Positions 53,876 to 63,233 are shown, counted from the stretch's first letter. The stretch is DNA of 64,000 nucleotides from JABDII01 sp963815325 (GCA_963815325.1 CAWFGG010000001.1:62001-126000), one strand, 5' to 3'. A program made the numbers and translations. The notes: generated from the sequence alone by a model not told the origin.

Positions 53876-54418
53876 ATGCGTGCCGCCGTCGAACGGCTCT
53901 GGCCCGAGCTCGAGTGGATAGAGGATCCCGGCCTCAGGGAGCAGACCACCCAGACCTGGATCAAGGCCTTCGAGCGGAGCCCGCTCGAGCCCGACGACTT
54001 GAACGAGATCCCCTTCACGCTGCTCGTCCCGAATTGTCCGGCCACGTTCATGGAGCACAAGCGGTGCGTGGTACACATCGCGCGCGCGGGGGCCAAGGCC
54101 ATGCAGGAATTCATGGGGACCTCGCTCGCAATCGACCCGGATACGGTCATCGCCGGCGCCATCCTGGCCGACGTGGGCAAGCTCCTGGAGTACGAAAAGG
54201 TCGGCGGGAAGGCAGTCCAGAGCGACCGTGGGAAGAACCTCAGGCACCCGTTCACCGGTGTGGCGCTCGCAATGGAATGCGGCGTGCCGGAAGCGGTCTG
54301 CCATATCATCGCGGCCCACGCCGGCGAGGGCGATCTGGTCCAGCGCAGCACCGAGGCCATCATCGTCCATCACGCGGACTTCATGGCCTACCTGCCGTTC
54401 AAGAACCTGGCTCGCTGA
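53876..54418 (+). CDS. HD-domain phosphohydrolase-like protein with altered HD motif
   Basis: 180 residues from ATG 53876 with GAGGAG upstream. HD-family layout: EHKRCVVHIARAG (first His), AGAILADVGKLLEYEK (where HD is expected), NLRHPFTGVALAMECG, IIAAHAGEGD and IIVHHADF. The canonical His of the HD pair is Ala, so metal binding may be altered. It opens the tricarboxylate operon, 18 bases before the PrpD gene. Substrate unknown; a small-molecule phosphate or acyl-derivative is possible. Confidence 0.72.
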   Translation: MRAAVERLWPELEWIEDPGLREQTTQTWIKAFERSPLEPDDLNEIPFTLLVPNCPATFMEHKRCVVHIARAGAKAMQEFMGTSLAIDPDTVIAGAILADVGKLLEYEKVGGKAVQSDRGKNLRHPFTGVALAMECGVPEAVCHIIAAHAGEGDLVQRSTEAIIVHHADFMAYLPFKNLAR

Positions 54419-54436
54419 CCAAGCGGAGAGAGACAT

Positions 54437-55813
54437 ATGCCGGACACCATCACCGCTACCATGGCCCGCTGGGCCTCCGACCTCACGTTCGACGACATCG
54501 GCGCCCAGGCCGTGCACGAGGCGAAGCGATACCTGCTGGACTCTCTGGGCTGCGCTTTCGGCGGCTTCCGCCAGGAAGATGCGCGGATCGCCATGGAGGT
54601 GCTCGACGAGGTCGGCGGGAAGGGACCCGCCACCATCCTCGGCAGCGGGAAGCGCACCGACCCTGTCACCGCGTCGCTCGCCAATGCGCTGATGGTCCGG
54701 GTGATGGACTACAACGACATCTACTGGCAGCAAGATCCGTCGCACCCCTCGGACATCATTCCAGCTGCGATCGCCTGCGGCGAACGGGCCCAAGGAAGCG
54801 GCACAGACCTCATCGTGGGCATCGTGCTGGGACATGAATTCGAGATGCGGATGTGCGAGGCTGCCTTTCCGGGCATCCGCGAGCGTGGCTGGCACCACGC
54901 GACACTGACCGCGTTCGTCTCGCCCATCGTCGCCGGACGCATGCTCGGCCTTCCGTGGGACAAGATCCAGCATGCCATTGGGATCTCGGCTTCACGCCAT
55001 GCCACCCTCGGGGCGGTGACCGCGGGCAAGCTCACTATGATGAAGAACACAGTCGACCCCATGGCCACCCAGTCGGGAGTGCTGGCGGCACTCCTGGCCG
55101 AGAAGGGGTACACCGGCCCCGAGCACGTGATCGATGGAAAGGAAGGGCTGGCGCATTGCTTCGGGCCCGAGTGGAAGCTCGACGTGCTGGTGGACGGGCT
55201 GGGCAATGCCTGGCGGATCGAGCGGTGCGGCATGAAGGCCTTTCCGACCGAGGCCCTGACGCACACTCCGATCTCCGCCGTGCTCGACATCGTGCACGCG
55301 AACGACTTGAAACCCGATGACATCGAGCAGGTCCACATCCGGTCACTGGCCCGCGCGGCGGACATCCTGGCCGACCCGTCGAAATACGATCCGCGCACCA
55401 AGGAAACCGCCGATCACAGTCTGCCCTACGTGATCGCCGCAGCGATCGCCGATGGACAGGTGACCCCCGCGCAATTCGAAGCCGACAAGATCATGGACCC
55501 GACCATCCGCGCCCAGCTGAATAAGGTGAAGGTGGTGGCCGATCCGGAGATCGAAGCCGTCTTCCCCAAGCTTCAGCGCGTTATCGTCACCATTAAGACC
55601 ACCGACGGGCGCGAGCTGACCAAGCAGCTGGATTACCCCAAGGGAGACCCGCGGAATCCGCTCACCGACCAGGAAGTCGAGGAGAAGTTCGACGCCCTCG
55701 CGGGCCCGGTGCTCTCGAAAGGCGCGCGGGCCAAGCTCAAACAGGCGGTGTGGGATCTCGAGAAGCAGAAGTCGATTTCGACGCTCATGGCCCTCTGCAC
55801 CACTGACCGGTAG
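54437..55813 (+). CDS. MmgE/PrpD family dehydratase
   Basis: 458 residues. It follows the MmgE/PrpD pattern: KRYLLDSLGCAFGGFRQEDA, GSGKRTDPVTASLANALMVRVMDYNDIYWQQDPSHPSDIIPAAIACGE, SASRHATLGAVTAGKLTMMKNTVDPMATQSGVLAALLA, and C-terminal KLQRVIVTIKTTDGRELTK. Members dehydrate 2-methylcitrate, citrate or related tricarboxylates, or act as cis-aconitate decarboxylase. No 2-methylcitrate synthase or lyase is adjacent, so the substrate may be another tricarboxylate handled by the downstream aconitase- and citrate-lyase-like enzymes. Confidence 0.9.
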   Translation: MPDTITATMARWASDLTFDDIGAQAVHEAKRYLLDSLGCAFGGFRQEDARIAMEVLDEVGGKGPATILGSGKRTDPVTASLANALMVRVMDYNDIYWQQDPSHPSDIIPAAIACGERAQGSGTDLIVGIVLGHEFEMRMCEAAFPGIRERGWHHATLTAFVSPIVAGRMLGLPWDKIQHAIGISASRHATLGAVTAGKLTMMKNTVDPMATQSGVLAALLAEKGYTGPEHVIDGKEGLAHCFGPEWKLDVLVDGLGNAWRIERCGMKAFPTEALTHTPISAVLDIVHANDLKPDDIEQVHIRSLARAADILADPSKYDPRTKETADHSLPYVIAAAIADGQVTPAQFEADKIMDPTIRAQLNKVKVVADPEIEAVFPKLQRVIVTIKTTDGRELTKQLDYPKGDPRNPLTDQEVEEKFDALAGPVLSKGARAKLKQAVWDLEKQKSISTLMALCTTDR

Positions 55814-55830
55814 CCCGCTCGGAGACGACG

Positions 55831-57777
55831 ATGGGTCAGACGATCACGGAGAAGATCGCGCAGCAGTACATGACCGAAGGCCCGGCCCGGCCGCTCCGTC
55901 CGGGTGACGTCATCTCGCTCCGGCCCCGGCACGTGCTCACGCACGACAACACCGCGGCGGTCATGAAGAAGTTCCGGGCGATCGGCGCAGACCGGATCTT
56001 CGATCCCAGGCAACCGGTCTTTGCGCTGGATCACGACATCCAAAACACCTCCGAGACCAATCTGGCGAAGTACGCCGAAATCGAGGCCTTTGCCGCGGAG
56101 CACGGGGTCGATTTCTATCCGGCCGGCACCGGCATCAGCCACCAGGTGATGGTGGCGCACGGGTACGTGGTTCCGGGCTCACTGGTCGTGGGTTCGGACT
56201 CCCACTCCAACATGTACGGCGCGCTCGGGGCGTTGGGCACGCCGGTGGTGCGGACCGACGCGGCTGCCATCTGGGCCACGGGCGAGTTCTGGTGGCAGGT
56301 GCCCCGCACCGTCCGCGTGGTGCTCGAGGGCACGCTCCGGAAGGGTGTGACTGGAAAGGACGTGATCGTTACGCTGTGCGGGCTCTACAACCAGGGCGAG
56401 GTGCTGAACGCCATCGTCGAGTTCGCAGGTCCGGGCGTCGCCAGCCTGAGCGCCGACGCCCGCATGACTATCGCCAACATGACGACCGAATGGGGCGCGC
56501 TCGCCGGGTGGTTCCCGGTAGATGCGGTCACGATCGCCTATCTGAAGTCCCGGAAGAAGATCATCGAGGCGGCGGGAAGCTCCCGGTTCACCGACGACGA
56601 CCTCACCGCCTGGGCAACCAACCCGCCCGCACCCGATCCGGACGCGGCCTATGCCGGTGAGATCGTGCTCGATCTCGCGGCGGTGAGCCCGCACGTGTCG
56701 GGGCCCGACACGGTGCAGGTGATGCGCTCGGTGGCGGACATCGAGCGCGACAAGATCGCGATTCAAAAGGCCTACCTGGTCAGCTGCGTCAACAGCCGGC
56801 TCGAGGATCTCGAGGCGGCGGCCAGAGTCATCGAGGGCAAGAAGGTGGCGCCCAGCGTGGACTTCTATGTGGCGGCCGCGAGCAAGGAGGTGCAGGATCG
56901 GGCCGAGGCGTCGGGTGCCTGGGGCACCCTGCTCGCGGCGGGCGCCCACCCACTCCCGCCCGGCTGCGGGCCCTGCATCGGGCTCGGCGTCGGCCTGCTC
57001 GAACCCGGCGAGGTCGGGATCTCCGCCACCAACCGGAACTTCAAGGGGCGCATGGGCTCCCGTGACGCCCAGGCATATCTCGGCAGTCCGGAAGTCGTCG
57101 CCGCTTCTGCGGTCGCCGGCTACATTACCGGCCCCCGCCCCTCCAATGGTGGGCGACCGGAGAAGCGGTTCGTCGAGTCGGCCGAGCGGGCGCGGGGGCC
57201 TGAACGGGTCGATATCCTCGACGGCTTCCCCGAGCGTCTCAGCGGTCGGCTGGTCTTCGTCCCGCAGGACAACCTGAACACCGACGGGATCTACGGGAAG
57301 GACTACACCTACCGCGAGGACATGACGGCGGAGCAGATGGCGGAGGTCGTGATGGAGAATTACGATCCCGCCTTTGCCGGCCGGACCGCCGCGGGCGACG
57401 TGTTGGTCGGCGGGTGGAACTTCGGCACCGGGTCGAGCCGGGAACAGGCGGCGACGGCACTCCAGGCGAAGGGGATCGCGCTGGTGATCGCCGGGAGTTT
57501 CTCGCAGACGTATCTCCGCAATGCCTACAACAACGGCTTCGTCTGCATCGAATGTCCCGAATTGGTGAAACAACTGAAGACCCGTCACGAGTCGGCCATT
57601 CAAGCGGGCGAGCTGACGATCATCTCTGGTGACCCGATCGAGGTGAATTTCGCCAACGGGACCATCGCACACGGTGGCGCCGAGTACGCCTTTGCAGCAC
57701 TCGGCTCAGTACCCCAATCGCTCGTCGTGGCGGGCGGGGTCGAGAACCTCGTCCGACGACGGTTGGGCCTCGGCTAA
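55831..57777 (+). CDS. Aconitase superfamily protein (homoaconitase-like)
   Basis: 648 residues. The [4Fe-4S] ligands are C in SCVNSRLEDL and the CGPC pair in PPGCGPCIGLG. The swivel domain has GTGSSREQAATALQAKG, where SREQAAT rather than SREHAA resembles homoaconitases. Length is shorter than AcnA and fits the mitochondrial/homoaconitase group. The reaction is reversible hydration of an unsaturated tricarboxylate (cis-aconitate or homoaconitate). It follows the PrpD gene by 17 bases. That two enzymes able to hydrate or dehydrate tricarboxylates are paired points to an isomerisation in two steps. Confidence 0.9.
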   Translation: MGQTITEKIAQQYMTEGPARPLRPGDVISLRPRHVLTHDNTAAVMKKFRAIGADRIFDPRQPVFALDHDIQNTSETNLAKYAEIEAFAAEHGVDFYPAGTGISHQVMVAHGYVVPGSLVVGSDSHSNMYGALGALGTPVVRTDAAAIWATGEFWWQVPRTVRVVLEGTLRKGVTGKDVIVTLCGLYNQGEVLNAIVEFAGPGVASLSADARMTIANMTTEWGALAGWFPVDAVTIAYLKSRKKIIEAAGSSRFTDDDLTAWATNPPAPDPDAAYAGEIVLDLAAVSPHVSGPDTVQVMRSVADIERDKIAIQKAYLVSCVNSRLEDLEAAARVIEGKKVAPSVDFYVAAASKEVQDRAEASGAWGTLLAAGAHPLPPGCGPCIGLGVGLLEPGEVGISATNRNFKGRMGSRDAQAYLGSPEVVAASAVAGYITGPRPSNGGRPEKRFVESAERARGPERVDILDGFPERLSGRLVFVPQDNLNTDGIYGKDYTYREDMTAEQMAEVVMENYDPAFAGRTAAGDVLVGGWNFGTGSSREQAATALQAKGIALVIAGSFSQTYLRNAYNNGFVCIECPELVKQLKTRHESAIQAGELTIISGDPIEVNFANGTIAHGGAEYAFAALGSVPQSLVVAGGVENLVRRRLGLG

Positions 57778-57845
57778 CCCAACCGCGTCTGATCGACCAA
57801 CAATGAAGACAACCGGCCGGCGGAGCCCCGCCGACAGAGGACAAC

Positions 57846-59033
57846 ATGGCTAAGTACACGGTGGTATCGATGCCCGGCGACGGTATCGGCAAGGTGGTTC
57901 TTCCCGAGGCGGTGCGCGTGCTCGACGCCGTCGGATTCGACGCGGAATACGTGCATGCCGATATCGGATGGGATTTCTGGATCAACGACGGGAACCCGCT
58001 GCCCGACAAGACCATCCAGCTGCTCGAACGCCACAAGCTCGGCCTGTTCGGCGCCATTACCTCCAAGCCCAAGGGCCTCGCGGCCAAGGAACTCAAGCCG
58101 GAATTGCGCGACAAGGGGTTGGTGTATTTCAGCCCGATCGTCGCCATGCGCCAGCGCTTCAACCTGGACGTGTGTATCCGGCCCTGTCGGTCGTTCCCCG
58201 GCAACCCGCTCAACTTCATCCGCCAGACGGCGAGCGGCGGCTTCGAGGAGCCGAAGGTGGACGCGGTGATCTTCCGGCAGAATACCGAAGGGTTGTACGC
58301 CGGCATCGAGTGGACCGACCCGCCCCCGCAGGTTCGCGACGCGCTGGCCACCCATCCCAAGTTCAAGCGATTTGCCTCCACCCCCGGACCCGATTTGGCG
58401 ATTTCAACTCGGGTGTTTACCCGGAACGCGTGCCGACGGATCGTCACGGCGGCATTCGAGTATGCCAAGCGCCACGGCTACAAATCCGTGACGGTGTGCG
58501 AGAAGCCGAACGTGCTCCGCGAGACCTCGGGCATGATGGAGGACGTGGCCGCCCAGGTGAAGCAGGGCTTTCCGGACATCCAGCTCTGGTCCACCAACAT
58601 CGATGCCCAGATGATGTGGCTCACCAAGAACCCTGAAGACTACGGCGTCATCGTCGCGGGCAACATGTTCGGCGACATCATTTCCGACGGCTTCGCCGGA
58701 CTGGTTGGCGGGCTCGGGTTTGCGTGCTCGGGTAACATCGGCGACGAGGTGGCGGTGTTCGAGCCGACCCACGGCTCGGCACCCAAGTACGAGCAACTCG
58801 ACCCGCCGATCGTGAATCCGATCGCGATGATCCTGAGCGCGGCCATGCTGCTCGACCACGTGGGCGAGACCGACCAGGCCACGCGGGTGCGCAACGCCGT
58901 CGGCGCGGTGGTAAAGGCAGGGAAGGTGCGCACCTACGACACGATGCGCCTGCCCGGCGGGCCGGACGTGTTCGCCAAGGGCGCGGCGACGACCACCCAG
59001 GTGGGCGACGCCATCATCCAGCAGCTGAAATAG
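57846..59033 (+). CDS. Isocitrate/homoisocitrate/isopropylmalate dehydrogenase family
   Basis: 395 residues. SMPGDGIGKVVLPEAVRVLD at the N-terminus, the substrate Arg region LDVCIRPCRSFPGNP, FRQNTEGLYAGIEW, and the metal and cofactor regions GNMFGDIISDGFAGLVGGLGFACSGNIG and FEPTHGSAPKYEQLDPPIVNPIAM are all present. The family oxidatively decarboxylates beta-hydroxy tri- or dicarboxylates. It is not simple to tell isocitrate from homoisocitrate as substrate; the neighbouring homoaconitase-like gene makes homoisocitrate or isocitrate the most likely. SD GAGG precedes ATG 57846. Confidence 0.9.
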   Translation: MAKYTVVSMPGDGIGKVVLPEAVRVLDAVGFDAEYVHADIGWDFWINDGNPLPDKTIQLLERHKLGLFGAITSKPKGLAAKELKPELRDKGLVYFSPIVAMRQRFNLDVCIRPCRSFPGNPLNFIRQTASGGFEEPKVDAVIFRQNTEGLYAGIEWTDPPPQVRDALATHPKFKRFASTPGPDLAISTRVFTRNACRRIVTAAFEYAKRHGYKSVTVCEKPNVLRETSGMMEDVAAQVKQGFPDIQLWSTNIDAQMMWLTKNPEDYGVIVAGNMFGDIISDGFAGLVGGLGFACSGNIGDEVAVFEPTHGSAPKYEQLDPPIVNPIAMILSAAMLLDHVGETDQATRVRNAVGAVVKAGKVRTYDTMRLPGGPDVFAKGAATTTQVGDAIIQQLK

Positions 59034-59044
59034 CGAGGTACGCG

Positions 59045-60278
59045 GTGGCGACCCGGAAACGTGTACGCTCCTCCCGCCACGGGCAGGCAGGCCGCCGCGG
59101 CGATGATGTACGCTCGGACCTGTTCGTCTCGGCGACGGTTGCGCCGTCCGGCGGCGCTCGAGTCCGGCTCTCATCGAAGGTCGAATCGTTCTACGGAGAC
59201 TCGATTCGCGAGACCGTCGACGGCGTGCTTACGAGTCTCGGCGTGCGGCATGCCACGGTGCAGATCGAGGACCAGGGTGCGGTGCCGTTCGTCATAGCCG
59301 CCCGGGTCGAGGCGGCGCTGCGGCGGGCCGGGGCTGGTGGCCGCGGCGGCGATGCACGGCCGACACGCACCGTCATTCGGGCCGGCCCGACGGCGCGCGA
59401 CCGGCTCCGCCGCTCGCGGCTCTACCTACCCGGCAACGAGCCCAAGTTCATGCTCAATGCCGGCATCCATGAGCCGGACGCAATCATTCTCGATCTCGAG
59501 GACTCGGTCCATCCCAACGACAAGGATGCGGCGCGGCTCCTGGTCCGGAACGCCCTCCGCTGCGTGGATTTCATGGGCGCCGAGCGCATGGTGCGAATCA
59601 ACCAATTGCCGCTCGGGCTCGAGGATCTCGATGCCATCGTGCCGGAAGACCCGGACCTGATTCTCATTCCCAAGACCGAACACGCCGATCAGGTGCGGCA
59701 GGTGCACGACCGTATCGCCGACACTGCGCAGCGGCGTCGGCGACGGTCATCCCGTCTGGCTGATGCCGATCTTGGAATCCGCACTCGGCGTCGAGCACGC
59801 GCACGAGATCGGAACGGCTGCCGACACCGTCGTCGCCCTCACCATCGGGCTCGAGGACTACACCGCCGACCTCGGCGTGCCCAAGACCCTGGCCGGTACG
59901 GAATCTTCCTACGCCCGGACGCGCTTGGTGAACGCGGCGCGCGCGGCAGGGGTGCAGGCCATCGATTCCGTGTTCGGCGACGTGGGCGACATGGACGGGC
60001 TCGCCGCCTGGGCCCTACGCTCCCGCGCGCTCGGCTTCGAAGGTATGGGCTGCATCCACCCGCGGCAGATCGCACCGATTCACCAGGCCTTCGCTCCGAC
60101 CGCCGAGGAAATCGACAAGGCGCAGAAGATCGTGGCCGCGTTCGAGGAGGCCGACCGGAAGGGGCTGGGCGTCGTGAGCCTCGGCACCCGGATGGTCGAT
60201 CCGCCGGTCGTCAAGCGGGCCCAGCGGCTCATCGCGACGGCACGGCAGGCCGGACTGATTCCCGGGAGTACCCCATGA
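59045..60278 (+). CDS. CitD-CitE fusion: acyl carrier plus CoA-ester/citrate lyase beta chain, frameshifted
   Basis: About 410 residues from GTG 59045 (GAGG six bases upstream), after repairing a shift at about 59720-59740. Residues 1-100 match citrate lyase gamma chain CitD (RVRLSSKVESFYGDSIRETVDGVLTSLG; GAVPFVIAARVEAALRRA) with a Ser in VRSDLFVS near the expected prosthetic-group site. From about residue 118 the HpcH/CitE lyase follows: RSRLYLPGNEPKFMLNAG, AIILDLEDSVHPNDKDAAR, then MPILESALGVEHA and FGDVGDMDGLAAW. The chain would cleave a hydroxy-tricarboxyl-thioester. The end overlaps citF as ATGA. Confidence 0.85.
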
Positions 60279-61884
60279 CGCCGCGCACACGACGGACGCC
60301 GAAACGGGCTACCAAGACCATACCGGAATTCGTGGTGAACGCGGCGGGACGGCGCGTTCCCACCGTGGTCAACGGCCAACCGCAGGTTCCCTATAAGGGT
60401 GTCGGCAAGTACCGGCCGACTGGTGCCAAGCACGGACCGCCCATCGCGTCCTGCGCCGATTACCCGATGAGCGGCGACAAGCGGGTGAAGGGGGGGGACC
60501 TCGCGACCGCGCTCGAGCGCGCCGGCCTCCGCGACGGCATGGTGATCTCGACCCATCATCACCTGCGCAACGGCGACCGGATCGCACTCCAGGCGCTCCA
60601 AGCTGCGGCCAAGCTCGGCGTCAAGGATCTCGTCTGGCTGCCCAGCGCGTCGTTCCCTTGCCACGAGCCCGTGATCGACCTGATGAAGGCCGGCGTGGTT
60701 CATCACATCGAAGGCAGCATGAACGGGCCGCTCGGCGAGTACTGCTCGCGCGGCAAGATGCGCGGCCTGGGCGTGCTCCGCTCTCACGGCGGGCGCTGGC
60801 AGGCGATTCAGGACGGCGAGATCAAGATCGACATCGCCGTCATCGCGGCACCGACCGCCGACCCATTCGGCAACGCCGACGGCTCGCACGGGCCCTCCGC
60901 CTGCGGCTCGCTCGGCTTCGCGCTGGCCGACTCGATGTACGCCGACCGCGTGATCGTGGTCACCGACAACCTGGTGCCCTTCCCGTGCATCCCGTGGCAG
61001 ATCCAGGGCAACAACGTCGACTACGTGGTCGAGGTCGACTCGATCGGCGACCCGGCGCTGATCGTCTCCGGCACCACCGAGATCACCAAGAGCCCCGACC
61101 GGCTGCTGATCGCCGAGTATGTGGCGCGGTTCATTCAGGCGGCCGGGATCATGCGCGACGGCTTCTCGTTCCAGGCCGGCGCCGGCGGCATCGCGCTCGC
61201 GTTCGTCGAGTTCCTGAAGGACATGATGAAGAAGGAGGGCGTCCGGGCGCGCTTCGTGCGCGGCGGGTCGACCCAGTACCTGGTCGACCTGCTGAATGAA
61301 GGTCTGACGGACTACATCCTGGACGGCCAGACCTTCGACTTGGCGGGGGTCGCGTCGATCGGATCGAATCCGCGGCACGTGCCCACCTCGCCCTTCACCT
61401 CGTACAACTTCCACGGCAAGGGCAACTTCGCCTCCATGGTCGATGCGACCGTCCTGGGCGCGACTGAGGTGGACGTCGACTTCAACGCCAACGTCGTCAC
61501 CCACTCCGACGGCCTGTTGCTGCACGGGATCGGCGGCTGGCAGAATTGCCTCTTCGCCGGGTGTACGATTCTGGCGGTGCCCTGCCTTCCGCGACCGGAT
61601 CCCGGTCATCGTGGACGAGGTCACCACCATCACCGGCCCGTCCGAGCTGATCGACGTCGTGGTGACCGAGCGCGGCATCGCGATCAACCCGCGCCGGAAG
61701 GATCTCGTGAAGGCCACGCGGAAGTCCGGCCTCCCCATCCGACCCATCGCCGAGATCAAGGCGGAGGTCGAAGCGATCGTCGGCGGCCCGCCCCAGCCGC
61801 CCAGCGCTGCTCGACCGCCCGGTGGCGGTGATCAAGTGGGTGGACGGGACGCTGTTGGATACGGTCTGGCAGGTGGCGCGGTAG
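60275..61884 (+). CDS. citF: Citrate lyase alpha chain (CoA/acyl-ACP transferase), frameshifted twice
   Basis: About 535 residues. The start MTPRTRRTPKRATK is basic; then VNAAGRRVPTVVNGQPQVPYKGVGKYRPTG. GLRDGMVISTHHHLRNGDRIALQAL, GPLGEYCSRGKMRGLGVLRSHGGR and FDVNANVVTHSDG-like DFNANVVTHSDGLLLHGIGGWQN match CitF. At about 61590 the frame changes (VPVIVDEVTTITGPSELIDVVVTERGIAINPRR follows) and at about 61800 again (LLDRPVAVIKWVDGTLLDTVWQVAR ends at TAG 61884). CitF exchanges the substrate onto the CitD thioester. No citC, citX or citG is in the window. Confidence 0.85.
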
Positions 61885-61905
61885 GGATTGCCGGAAGGCG
61901 AGGAC

Positions 61906-62470
61906 TCAGCGAGTCGATCCGATGCCCTGGTAGCGCAGATCCCGGCTTCCGTCGGGGTTGTACACATAGTGCAGTGACAGGTCGCGCGCGATATCGGGCG
62001 CGGACTCCATGGCGAACGCCGTCGGGATGAACTCGAACTTGGCGTAATGCTCTCCGTCTCGCGTCCTCACGAAGTAGATCCCACCAGTCAGACCCAAAAT
62101 CGAGGTCGGCCGTCGCCTCGTACCCGTCGGCCGGAGCGCTGTCGGTGTAGATGAGGAACAGGTTGTCGACGCCCAACTCCTCCCGCGACACGAACCGGAT
62201 GCCGCCTGCGCCGTTGGCTCTGATGCGCATGTTCGCCCTGGACCCGGGCTCGACCGATTCGGGGTAGATGTCCGCCTCTGCTGGTGCGTCGCCAGCCGCC
62301 CGTTCGCGAAGTCCCAGCCGTAATAGCGGCCGTCGGTCTTCTGGCCCAGCCGGAGGAACCCGCTGGGCAGCGCCTTCAGGCCTTCGATTCGCTGCTTGAG
62401 GCGGATGCGGACGGTTGCATTCCGCGGATACCACGATTGGAACCGTTGGTAGCCCTGATGTTCCACCCAA
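61906..62470 (-). pseudogene. Second, broken copy of the lipoprotein segment
   Basis: This is the downstream member of a 455-bp tandem duplication of the lipoprotein gene at 62376-63233. Relative to the first copy it has two compensating one-base shifts: the first part (EHQGYQRFQSWYPRNATVRIRLKQRIEGLKALPSG) is in one frame, the middle (AEADIYPESVEPGSRANMRIRANG to DGYEATADLDFG) in another, and the end (GGIYFVRTRDGEHYAKFEFIPTAFAMESAPDIARD) in the first again. It lacks its own signal peptide. It retains the C-terminal 55 residues that the first copy has lost. Confidence 0.7.
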
Positions 62471-62955
62471 AGATTGACGCTGCTGCCGCGCCGATAGCCG
62501 AGTGCTGCCCGTCCCGGGTTCGAACGAAGTAGATGCCGCCGTCAGAGGCGAAGTCTAGCTCGGCAGCACTTTCATACCCGTCGAGCGGCGCGGTGTCCGT
62601 ATAGATGAGGAACAGGTTGTCGACGCCCAACTCCTCCCGCGAAACGAACCGGATGCCGCCGGCTCCGGATGCTCGGAGCCGCATGTTGCCCCTGGACCCA
62701 GGCTCGACGGATTCGGGATAGATGTCGGCGTCATCCGCAGTGGGCGCTAGCCGGCCAGTCGCAAAGTCCCAGCCGTAATAGCTCCCGTCGGTCTTCTGTC
62801 CCAGCCTGAGGAACCCACTGGGCAGCGCCTTCAGGCCTTCGATTCGCTGCTTGAGGCGGATGCGGACGTTTGCACTGCGGGGATACCACGATTGAAACCG
62901 CTGGTAGCCCTGATGCTCCACCCAGAGATTGACGCTGCTCCCGTGCCGATACCCT
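62045..62955. repeat. 455-bp imperfect tandem duplication
   Basis: Anchors recur with a constant offset of 455: AGATTGACGCTGCT at 62471 and 62926, GAAGTAGAT at 62071 and 62526. Copies are about 85-90% identical by eye. The unit is not a multiple of three, so the junction changes reading frame. The unit carries residues from the SSVNLW segment to GIYFVRTRDG. Confidence 0.85.
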
Positions 62956-63233
62956 ATGGTGAATGACCCGGCGGAATCAGTTGTTGTGTAGGTGGAGTAA
63001 TCCTTGTCCCACACCAGGTTCCCGTTGCTCAAGCCCCAGCCATGCTGGGCAGCGCGGATCGTCGCACCTTCGATGGGCCGGTCGGTCTCGAAGTCCGTCA
63101 CCGTGCCGGAGACGTGCTTCTCGGTTAAGCACCCGGCACAGCTAAGCAGTAACAGAACGGCAAGACCCCAGCAGGCACGGAGTCCTGTCACTTTTGTGTC
63201 GATATGAACGTAGGTGGCATGATCGAGCATCAT
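62376..63233 (-). CDS. Lipoprotein with carboxypeptidase-regulatory-like domain, 3' end altered by tandem duplication
   Basis: 285 residues from ATG 63233 (another ATG follows; a GTG at 63188 is possible). Lipobox LLSCAGCLTEK. An N-terminal carboxypeptidase-regulatory-like domain (VSGTVTDFETDRPIEGATIRAA, SAGSFTIGYRHGSSVNLWVEHQGYQRF) is followed by a C-terminal region of unknown fold. After GIYFVRTRDGQHSAIG the frame runs into the second repeat copy out of frame, so its last ~40 residues (AAAASIFGWNIRATNG) are a shifted reading of the repeat. The true ending is the one seen in the downstream copy. Family unknown. Confidence 0.7.
   Translation of the reverse strand: MMLDHATYVHIDTKVTGLRACWGLAVLLLLSCAGCLTEKHVSGTVTDFETDRPIEGATIRAAQHGWGLSNGNLVWDKDYSTYTTTDSAGSFTIGYRHGSSVNLWVEHQGYQRFQSWYPRSANVRIRLKQRIEGLKALPSGFLRLGQKTDGSYYGWDFATGRLAPTADDADIYPESVEPGSRGNMRLRASGAGGIRFVSREELGVDNLFLIYTDTAPLDGYESAAELDFASDGGIYFVRTRDGQHSAIGAAAASIFGWNIRATNGSNRGIRGMQPSASASSSESKA

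Noticed and set aside
61906..62470. Second functional lipoprotein gene
   Set aside because: It lacks a start with a signal peptide and has two frame changes relative to the first copy, so it is a repeat fragment.
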